This document shows positions 7,431 through 13,363 of a stretch of DNA of 13,363 bases, in pieces; within the stretch, counting starts at the first letter, position 1, and every line of letters begins with the position of its first letter. The position numbers and the translations under genes are program-made. Below the pieces are notes generated by a model, which worked only from the letters and a program-made list of their open reading frames with translations, was not told the origin of the DNA and did not search any database. This stretch comes from JAPXSY01 sp034003585 (lineage in GTDB: Bacteria > Verrucomicrobiota > Kiritimatiellia > RFP12 > UBA1067): the NCBI GenBank assembly GCA_034003585.1, contig JAVEYH010000101.1:1-13363 (forward strand), given 5' to 3'.

Positions 7431-8348
7431 ATGAAAATGAGAATACGGGGATTGGTGGCGGCGCCATTCACGCCGTTCACGAAGACGGGGCAGGTCGATT
7501 TCGCAATGATCGGACGCTTGGCGGCTTCGCTGGCCGCAAACAAGATCGCCGGCGCGTTCGTTTGCGGAACCACGGGGGAAGGGGTGTCGCTGACCGTGGC
7601 GGAGCGCAAGCGGGTGGCGGAACGCTGGCTGGCCGGCGCGGGAAAAAACCTGCGGGTGATCGTACATGTCGGACATACCGCGCTCGGGGACAGCCGTGCG
7701 CTGGCCGCGCACGCGCAACAGATCGGCGCGGCGGCGATCGGGTGCATGGCGCCCTACTGCTTCAAGCCGGCCACCGCGGAGGATCTGGCGCGCTTCTGCG
7801 CGGAAGTCGCTTCCGCCGCACCGGAACTGCCTTTCTACTACTACCACATCCCCTGCGTCACGGGAGTTACGGTGCCGGCCGCCGCATTCCTGCGCGCCGC
7901 GGCGGAGCGCATCCCGAATCTGGCGGGCGTCAAGTTCACGCATGAGGATCTCATGGATTTCGCGGCATGCGTGCGCTTCGACGGCGGACGGTTCGACGCG
8001 CTCTTCGGCCGCGATGAAATGCTTCTGGCGGGGCTGGCCGTGGGCGCGCGCGGTGCGATCGGCAGCACGTACAACTATGCCGCGCCTATCTACCACCGGA
8101 TTCTGCGGGCCTTCGCGCGCGGCGATCTGGCCGCGGCGCAAGAGGCGCAGGCGCGGGCCAATGCGATGATCGGTGTGCTGATCCGCTACGGCGGCATGCC
8201 CCCGGCGGGCAAGGCTTTCATGAAGGCCATCGGGCTGGAATGCGGACCGTGCCGGCTGCCGTTGCGGACCTTGACGGAGGCGCAGGCCGAGGCCTTGCGC
8301 GGCGAGGCGGAGGCTGTCGGCTTTTTTGACTTCGCGAGCCGGGTGTGA
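7431..8348 (+). CDS. nanA: N-acetylneuraminate lyase (sialic acid aldolase), NPL-like subtype
   Basis: This 305-residue class I aldolase of the DapA/NanA superfamily is a cytoplasmic TIM barrel. Visible features are the substrate-carboxylate motif GTTGEG at 46-51, the catalytic Tyr138 in FYYYHIPCVTGV, and the Schiff-base Lys168 in AGVKFTHEDL. FGRDEMLLAGLAVGARGAIGSTYNY spans 192-216; its FGxDExLL...GSTYNY pattern is a hallmark of animal NPL-type lyases and bacterial relatives, and differs from DHDPS. Such enzymes split N-acetylneuraminate into N-acetylmannosamine and pyruvate. Two in-frame ATGs compete (7431 and 7437): AAGGGA favours the first and AAGGA, with 5-nt spacing, the second. The secreted fusion hydrolase follows 92 bp downstream on the same strand, probably in one operon. 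nanE, nanK and a sialate transporter are not in the window. Another 2-keto acid aldolase activity cannot be excluded. Confidence 0.87.
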   Translation: MKMRIRGLVAAPFTPFTKTGQVDFAMIGRLAASLAANKIAGAFVCGTTGEGVSLTVAERKRVAERWLAGAGKNLRVIVHVGHTALGDSRALAAHAQQIGAAAIGCMAPYCFKPATAEDLARFCAEVASAAPELPFYYYHIPCVTGVTVPAAAFLRAAAERIPNLAGVKFTHEDLMDFAACVRFDGGRFDALFGRDEMLLAGLAVGARGAIGSTYNYAAPIYHRILRAFARGDLAAAQEAQARANAMIGVLIRYGGMPPAGKAFMKAIGLECGPCRLPLRTLTEAQAEALRGEAEAVGFFDFASRV

Positions 8349-8354
8349 CAACAT

Positions 8355-8375
8355 CATGCGCACTCTTGCGTCATG
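8355..8375 (+). other. Small intercistronic hairpin after the lyase gene
   Basis: CATGCGC (8355-8361) pairs with GCG-T-CATG (8368-8375) as a 7-bp stem with one bulged T and a 6-nt loop, starting 6 nt after the lyase stop. No T-run follows, so it does not look like a full terminator. It could act in RNA processing or partial attenuation between the two genes, or be chance. Confidence 0.25.
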
Positions 8376-8440
8376 TGTAATCCCACAATCAGCGGCGGCT
8401 TGCTGCTGGAGGAGCGGCGCGACGAAGAAGGGGGGAGAGG

Positions 8441-11308
8441 ATGATCAAGACGGTTTGGGCGGGATGGCGTGTTCTCCTGTTTGCGGCAGCCGGGGCGTGT
8501 GGCGCGGCCGGGGCGGATGCGCAGCCGGTGAAAGGGGAGGAGGGGCTGCCCGTGGCGGATCTGTCGCAGGAGACGGCGCGGCAGGTGGTGATCGCGGCGG
8601 GAACGCCGGAAGTGTATCAGGGGCATCCGACCACGGTCCTGTTGCCGGACGGCAAGACGGTGTTCTGCGCGTGGTGCATCAATCACGGCGGCGCGGCAGG
8701 GCCCATGGCGCGCAGCGATGACGGCGGCAAAACCTGGGTACGGATGGACGACACCCTGCCGCCGGGTTTCCGCACGCACCAGAACTGCCCGAGCATGTAC
8801 CGCATTGTGGACCCGCGGGGCAAGGCGCGGCTGTGGGTGTTCTCCGCCTGGCGCGGCAAGCGGTTCAGCGACGACGCTATGCCTTCCATCCTGAGCGAGG
8901 ATGACGGCCGGACATGGCGGGAGATGCCGCCGCTGGGCAAGACGTTCCGCTGTGTGATGGCCTTCAGCAGCATGGTGCGGCTCCGGGACGGGTCCACGCT
9001 CGGACTGTATCACCGGGGACCTGACGGGGCGGACCGCGCGCCGCTGGAGGTGCTGCAGTCGGTGACAAAGGACGGCGGGTTCACCTGGAGCGCGCCGCGC
9101 GTGGTGGCGAAGGTCGAGGGCAAGAACCCCTGCGAGCCGTACGTGTTGCGGTCGCCGGACGGCAGAGAGCTGTGCTGCCTGATGCGCGAAAACACGCACA
9201 CCGGGAAAAGCCTGATGATGTTCAGTCCGGACGAGGGCGTGACCTGGAGCGTGCCGGAAGATACGCCGTGGGGGCTGACCGGTGACCGGCACATGGGCGT
9301 GCGCGCTCCGGACGGGCGGCTGGTGATCGCCTTCCGCGACCAGGCCCCCGGATCGCCGACGAAAGGCCATTTCGTGGCGTGGGTCGGGAGCTATGACGAC
9401 ATCCGGCAGGGTAAGCCGGGGCAGTACCGCATCAAGCTGCTGCACGGCCACAAGCTGGTTGATCTCGGCTATCCCGGCATGGAGCTGCTGCCGGACGGCA
9501 CGATTCTGGCGACCACATATCTCAAATATTGGGAAGACGACCGCAAGCACTCCGTGGTCTGCACGCGTTTCACCTTGGCGGAGACCGACGCGCTCACGGG
9601 CGTGCGACCGATCGGGACCGCGCCACCGCGTGCCGCCAAAATGCCGGAGGCGGGCCTGCGGGTGATTGAGACCAACTGTCCCGGCAAAGGGGCGGCACGG
9701 TATTTCGAGGAGTGGGTTCCGATGCCGGACGGGGTCCGGCTCTACACCTACGGGGCTGTGCCGCCGCCGGGGATGACGTGTCCGATCATTCTCGAGCGCA
9801 ATCCGTATGTCCGGGATGAGCGGGTCCGGCCCGAACGTTTCGCCGTACAGGCATGGACGCCGGACAAGTATGTGCGGATCACGCAACACTGCCGGGGATG
9901 CGGGTGCAGCGAGGGCGACTGGATCCCCTACGCCACGGAGCGGGCGGACGGTCTGACGCTTCTGGCGTGGGCACGAACCCTTCCCTTTTACAACGGGGAG
10001 ATCTTTCTGAGCGGCGGGAGTTATCTCGCGAGCGTCCATTTTCTGTATCTCGACACCAACCCGCCCGATGTCAAAGGCGCCGTGCTGGCGGTCCAGGACT
10101 GTAACCGCTACAACATCGTCTACCGCAACGGGTTCTTCAAGAGCGGCCTGCACGGTGGCTGGTTCATCGGCGGGTATAAGAAAAAAAACACCGCCCTGCC
10201 GCGCAACCGGAACGTGACGTTTCTCGATCTGCCCCTCTGCGATTTCTCCCGCCGGTATTTCGGCGAAGCGGTGCCCTGGCTGGACAACGTGTTCGCCCAT
10301 CCCCGGGAGGATGATCCGTTTTGGATGACCTCCGCGGGCGGGCACGATTCCTATGAGGCCGTGACCCGGGCCACCTTCCCCATCCTGCTGACGACCGGAC
10401 TGTACGATATTTACACGGGCGGCATTTTCGACATGTGGGCGCGGATCCCCGCCGACCGGCGCGCGCGCTGCGCGCTGGTTGTCGGCGCGTACGACCATGG
10501 CGGGAACGGGATGACGGCATACCGGAAAACGGCGGAGCGCCCCGTCGAATTTCCGCAAGGTTCGCTGGCGATGGTTTGCCCCAACAGCACGATCGAGTGG
10601 TTCGACCACATCCGGAAAGGGACGCCGCTGACCTTTATCCGCCCCGGCAAGACCAGTTATTACGCGCTCTACGAAAACGCCTGGCATCACACCGACCGCC
10701 TGGTCAACGGCCCGGTGGCCCACACGCTGTATCTCAACAACCGCACGCTGGACGAGCGGCCCGGGCGGCCCGTTGCGCACCGGTATGTCTACGACCCCGG
10801 AAAACCGGTCCCGTTCAAAGGCGGGCTCTGCCTGAACTTCGGGGGCATGCCTGTCCAGGATCCCCCCGATTTCCGGCCTGATGTCATCAGCTTTCTTTCG
10901 CGGCCGTTCACGCAGATGCTGGATGTGCGCGGGCGCATGACCGCGCGCCTGGTCTGCACCTCCGATTGCGGGGACACCTGTTTTTACGTGCGGCTGAGCC
11001 TGGTCAAAGAGGGAACCGCCTATCCGCTGCGTGACGACATCACCTCGCTCTGCTATGCGACGCCGGACTATACGCCGGGCGCGGAGAAAGCGGTGGCGTT
11101 TTGTTTTCCCGATCACGCCTTCCGGATCAGCCCCGGCGACCGGTTGCGGCTGGACGTGTCGTCCTCCAGTTCTCATTTTGTGCCGCACACCAACAACAAG
11201 GGCCTGCAGTCCGTGCAGCGCGCGCGGCGCATCGCGAACAACGCGGTGATCGGCGGCAAGTCCAGCGTTACCCTGTATTGTTTGGCTGAAGAGGCCAAGC
11301 GCCGATAG
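8441..11308 (+). CDS. Secreted BNR/sialidase-like propeller fused to a CocE/NonD (S15-type) serine hydrolase
   Basis: The protein has 955 residues with a Sec-type signal at about 1-28 (LLFAAAGACGAAGADA). Residues about 45-395 form a BNR propeller with four Asp boxes: SDDGGKTW 92-99, SEDDGRTW 152-159, TKDGGFTW 209-216 and SPDEGVTW 262-269. Other blocks typical of PVC 'sialidase family' proteins are GHPTTVLLPDGKT at 61-73, CEPYVLRSPDG at 231-241 and TGDRHMG at 280-286. From about 420 a complete CocE/NonD hydrolase follows. RNPY (453-456) supplies the oxyanion Tyr, and RGCGCSEGDW matches the RGxGxSEG block. Likely triad residues are Ser527 (GGSYLA), Asp656 (GLYDIY) and His686 (AYDHGG). The C-terminal jelly roll (about 760-950) ends in the SSSSSHFVPHTN block. 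Family members cut esters, amides or X-Pro peptides; the substrate is unknown. GGGGGAGAGG directly precedes the ATG. The reading frame is unbroken, so the fusion is not a frameshift join. Confidence 0.86.
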   Translation: MIKTVWAGWRVLLFAAAGACGAAGADAQPVKGEEGLPVADLSQETARQVVIAAGTPEVYQGHPTTVLLPDGKTVFCAWCINHGGAAGPMARSDDGGKTWVRMDDTLPPGFRTHQNCPSMYRIVDPRGKARLWVFSAWRGKRFSDDAMPSILSEDDGRTWREMPPLGKTFRCVMAFSSMVRLRDGSTLGLYHRGPDGADRAPLEVLQSVTKDGGFTWSAPRVVAKVEGKNPCEPYVLRSPDGRELCCLMRENTHTGKSLMMFSPDEGVTWSVPEDTPWGLTGDRHMGVRAPDGRLVIAFRDQAPGSPTKGHFVAWVGSYDDIRQGKPGQYRIKLLHGHKLVDLGYPGMELLPDGTILATTYLKYWEDDRKHSVVCTRFTLAETDALTGVRPIGTAPPRAAKMPEAGLRVIETNCPGKGAARYFEEWVPMPDGVRLYTYGAVPPPGMTCPIILERNPYVRDERVRPERFAVQAWTPDKYVRITQHCRGCGCSEGDWIPYATERADGLTLLAWARTLPFYNGEIFLSGGSYLASVHFLYLDTNPPDVKGAVLAVQDCNRYNIVYRNGFFKSGLHGGWFIGGYKKKNTALPRNRNVTFLDLPLCDFSRRYFGEAVPWLDNVFAHPREDDPFWMTSAGGHDSYEAVTRATFPILLTTGLYDIYTGGIFDMWARIPADRRARCALVVGAYDHGGNGMTAYRKTAERPVEFPQGSLAMVCPNSTIEWFDHIRKGTPLTFIRPGKTSYYALYENAWHHTDRLVNGPVAHTLYLNNRTLDERPGRPVAHRYVYDPGKPVPFKGGLCLNFGGMPVQDPPDFRPDVISFLSRPFTQMLDVRGRMTARLVCTSDCGDTCFYVRLSLVKEGTAYPLRDDITSLCYATPDYTPGAEKAVAFCFPDHAFRISPGDRLRLDVSSSSSHFVPHTNNKGLQSVQRARRIANNAVIGGKSSVTLYCLAEEAKRR

Positions 11309-11323
11309 AACCGCTGATTCTTA

Positions 11324-11373
11324 CGAAGGGGGGATATGCGTTCCTGCAACCCCAAGGCGGTTCCCCCCTTTCG
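11324..11373. terminator. GC-rich hairpin between convergent genes, possible bidirectional terminator
   Basis: GGGGGG at 11328-11333 pairs with CCCCCC at 11363-11368. The stem is extended by AA/TT and, after one bulged T, by CG/CG (11324-11325 with 11372-11373). The loop is 29 nt and contains a minor AACC/GGTT stem. It sits in the 84-bp gap where the plus-strand fusion gene and the minus-strand repeat protein converge, where a shared terminator is expected. Neither strand has a long T-run after the stem, so termination may be weak or factor-dependent. Confidence 0.45.
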
Positions 11374-11392
11374 CAAGTCACAGCCGGCCGGA

Positions 11393-13363
11393 TCACCTGA
11401 GCTGAATCTGCGTGCCGGGCGGCGCGTAGTAGAGAACCAGGCGGTCGGGGAGCGTTCCCACATGCCAGCCGTCCGGAAGCCCCGTGACGGACGCGAATGA
11501 GCCGGAGAGCGTTCCGGTCCATGTCGCCAGCGTATAGGTCTGGCCGCGGATCAGGGAATCCGGCTGGAGGGTGAGGGTCACCCCCTCGCCGAGCGTCAGA
11601 TTTCCGGTCACGGCCAACGTGCCGCCGCCAGAAGCGCCTGCCGCCACAATCAGCGCGTTGGTCAGCGTGGTGTCGCCCGTAATCGCCAGCGTGCCGTCCA
11701 GCACCGTATGGGGGCCGGCGTTCTGCACGGATCCGGTGAGGATCACCTTCCCGGGGCCGGTCTTGATGATTCCGCCGGGTCCGGTGATCGCACCCGAGAA
11801 GGTCACGCCGCTGTCATCCGTGTTGGCCGCGTGCAGGCACACGTCGCGCGTCAGGGCGAGGTCGCCGGTGAAGGCTGACGCGCCGGTTGTCTGATTGCCA
11901 CCCAGCGTCATGAGCGCGCCCGGCGCGTAGTCCATCAGGATGATGCCGTTCCCCACGGTGTACGGGCCGTCCGTGAGCAGGGACAGCGCGTCGCCCGGTG
12001 CGGTTCCGGCGTCGCTCAGGATCACCCGTTCCGTGCCCAGCGCGCCCACCGTGCCATTGCCGGGCGAGTCCGCGCCGACCAGGATTGTGCCTTTGCGGAG
12101 GGTGACGCTGGTGGTCATGGCGTTTGTGGTACCGGAGATACGCCAGGTGTTGTTCCCGGCCTTGACAAAGCGGAAGGCCCCGCGGTTGGAAGATCCCCAG
12201 GTTCCCCAGAGATACCCTTCGAATTCGAAGAACCCGTTGTCATCGCAACCGATCAGGGCCACATTGTCGGAATCGCTGTTGTAAATGCCGCGGCCGCCAA
12301 AGGCGCCGCTCCCGGTCACCCGTCCGAAATGGAGCGGATAATGCGAAGGGTAGCAGGAGGTGAAACTGTACACGCGATGCTCCGGCACAACCAGTTCGCC
12401 GTTCGGCAGGCCGCCGCCGTACGTGGCGTCGGCCGCCATCAGGCCCGACGCGTCGAAGCGCCCGGTGAACGCATGGTTGAGCAGGTTGTAGAAACGGAAG
12501 GAAGCGCCGGTGGCCGAAGAGTTGGTGATCGTCAGCGTGCCCGGCCCCTCCAGCCAATCCGAGGTGCGGGTTAACCCGTCAAAGCCGGACAACCCCATGT
12601 TGACGGTGATGCCGTTGAGATCCACGGTCGCGCCGCCCGCATCGATACGGAGGACTTTGCGGATCGCGACATCCTCGGGGTTGCCGCCTCCGTTACCCCC
12701 GCCATTGTTGCCGTACAGGAACCCGCCGCCTTTGAGCACCGCGTTGTTGCGGACGGTCATGGACATCGACCCCTCACCCAAGAACGAGTTGGCGGAGGTC
12801 GTTCCCGCACGGTGCTCGATCGAGCCCTCCTCCACATCAAAAAACATCGTGTACTCCCGCGCGGTGACGGTATCTTCCGCCCGGTCCGCGCCAGAGCCGA
12901 AGCCCCGGCCGACAAACCATGTTCCCGCGCCGCGCTTGACCAGGCGTCCTCCGTTCCGCAAAACAGGAGTGGGGTTCGCGTCAAGATTGGCGACCCGGTC
13001 CCCCGCGCCGCTGACGTTGAGCACGCCGCCCGCGCTGTTGATGTCAAGCGTGGTGATATTCGTATAGCCGGGGTACACCTCACGGGCGAAATCGAAACTG
13101 CCGGTCGTGGTCAGCGTGCCGCCATTATAAATCATGACGAAGTTCTGCACACTCTTCCAGGAGCCGTGCCAAGAGCCGACACCCAGACACTCGGGGCCGC
13201 TGATCTCCAGTTCGCCTTCAAGAACCGAGGTGTAATCATCATGCCGGTTGTCGGCGTTGCCGAGGATGACTTTGCCGGGGCCGGCCTTCATCACGCCGAC
13301 ATCCGAAAGGGTGATGCCGGTGACCTGTCCCAGATCGTTGGTGTTGAAGACCGGAAAACCTAG
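11393..13363 (-). CDS. Large secreted protein with autotransporter-associated beta-strand motifs, C-terminal 656 residues (start beyond right edge)
   Basis: The frame stays open to the window edge; the codons from 13363 inward read LGFPVFNTNDLGQVTG. The GTG/ATG pair at 13289-13294 is therefore internal and the gene is 5'-truncated. The sequence is rich in Gly, Thr, Asn and Val with predicted short beta strands. The PATR-type signature (K-x-G-x-[GN]-x-[VW]) occurs four times: MKAGPGKVILGN, VKRGAGTWFVGR, VKAGNNTWRISG and IKTGPGKVILTG, at in-window residues 25-36, 142-153, 400-411 and 533-544. Matching strands such as VLDGTLAITG and VLEGELEISG follow the first and last. A Gly/Asn linker (GNNGGGNGGGN) lies near 218-228. 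The end, GQTYTLATWTGTLSGSFASVTGLPDGW, is a common closing block of PVC repeat proteins. No beta-barrel, PEP-CTERM or LPXTG tail follows; it stops after TQIQLR. It is probably a surface or secreted beta-helix protein, and its role is unknown. Confidence 0.75.
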   Translation of the reverse strand, partial: LGFPVFNTNDLGQVTGITLSDVGVMKAGPGKVILGNADNRHDDYTSVLEGELEISGPECLGVGSWHGSWKSVQNFVMIYNGGTLTTTGSFDFAREVYPGYTNITTLDINSAGGVLNVSGAGDRVANLDANPTPVLRNGGRLVKRGAGTWFVGRGFGSGADRAEDTVTAREYTMFFDVEEGSIEHRAGTTSANSFLGEGSMSMTVRNNAVLKGGGFLYGNNGGGNGGGNPEDVAIRKVLRIDAGGATVDLNGITVNMGLSGFDGLTRTSDWLEGPGTLTITNSSATGASFRFYNLLNHAFTGRFDASGLMAADATYGGGLPNGELVVPEHRVYSFTSCYPSHYPLHFGRVTGSGAFGGRGIYNSDSDNVALIGCDDNGFFEFEGYLWGTWGSSNRGAFRFVKAGNNTWRISGTTNAMTTSVTLRKGTILVGADSPGNGTVGALGTERVILSDAGTAPGDALSLLTDGPYTVGNGIILMDYAPGALMTLGGNQTTGASAFTGDLALTRDVCLHAANTDDSGVTFSGAITGPGGIIKTGPGKVILTGSVQNAGPHTVLDGTLAITGDTTLTNALIVAAGASGGGTLAVTGNLTLGEGVTLTLQPDSLIRGQTYTLATWTGTLSGSFASVTGLPDGWHVGTLPDRLVLYYAPPGTQIQLR

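Noticed and set aside
7431..8348. Calling this gene dapA (dihydrodipicolinate synthase)
   Set aside because: FYYYHIPxxTGV and the FGRDEMLL...GSTYNY segment follow the N-acetylneuraminate lyase pattern and not that of DHDPS, and no lysine-pathway genes are nearby.
8354..11188. 944-codon open frame on the minus strand, antisense to the fusion hydrolase gene
   Set aside because: It lies opposite a gene with clear domains and is rich in Arg, His, Pro and Gln without recognisable motifs. Long antisense frames are expected when the sense gene has GC-rich third codon positions. No ribosome binding site or domain supports it.
11393..13294. Taking the GTG/ATG at 13289-13294 as the true start of the repeat protein
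   Set aside because: The same frame continues open for 23 more codons to the window edge, and the GTG falls inside a beta-strand motif (GVMKAGPGKVILG) that matches an internal copy. No signal peptide follows it.

Overview
The window is GC-rich bacterial DNA that most resembles the PVC superphylum (Verrucomicrobiota, Kiritimatiellota or Lentisphaerota). This rests on a ceramidase-like protein fused to a LamG domain, a BNR 'sialidase family' protein of the GHPT type, and a large secreted protein with autotransporter-associated beta-strand motifs. Placement is inferred from family content and not from a marker gene. Ribosome binding sites are clear in front of most genes. I see no rRNA, tRNA, CRISPR array, IS element or integrase.

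Layout, left to right. (1) 1-1637, minus strand: the start of trkH (cut by the left edge) and the whole of trkA, a potassium-uptake pair 10 bp apart. (2) 1755-4830, minus strand: a tightly coupled tripartite-exporter cassette in transcription order membrane-fusion protein, FtsX/DevC-like permease, MacB/LolD/DevA-like ATPase. The two junctions are 4-bp ATGA overlaps. (3) 4848-7043, minus strand: a secreted neutral-ceramidase-like hydrolase with a C-terminal LamG domain, ending 17 bp before the membrane-fusion gene, so probably the first gene of that operon. (4) 7044-7430: a 387-bp divergent control region with a good sigma70-like promoter for the minus-strand operon, a perfect TATAAT on the plus strand, and an 11-bp perfect inverted repeat. 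(5) 7431-11308, plus strand: an N-acetylneuraminate lyase of the animal NPL type, then a secreted 955-residue fusion of a BNR/Asp-box propeller with a complete CocE/NonD (S15-type) serine hydrolase. (6) 11393-13363, minus strand: the C-terminal 656 residues of a large secreted beta-strand-repeat protein whose start lies beyond the right edge. A GC-rich hairpin separates it from the convergent fusion gene.

How the genes may work together. The divergent block pairs a lyase that splits free sialic acid with a secreted propeller-hydrolase. On the other side of a shared control region are a secreted amidase-like enzyme and a DevBCA-like exporter, a type known to export glycolipids in cyanobacteria. 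A pathway acting on sialylated or acylated glycoconjugates, possibly sphingolipid-linked, is a reasonable hypothesis but only that. The propeller lacks the usual N-terminal Arg of GH33 sialidases, nanE, nanK and a sialate transporter are absent from the window, and ceramidase-like proteins of this kind have no assured substrate.
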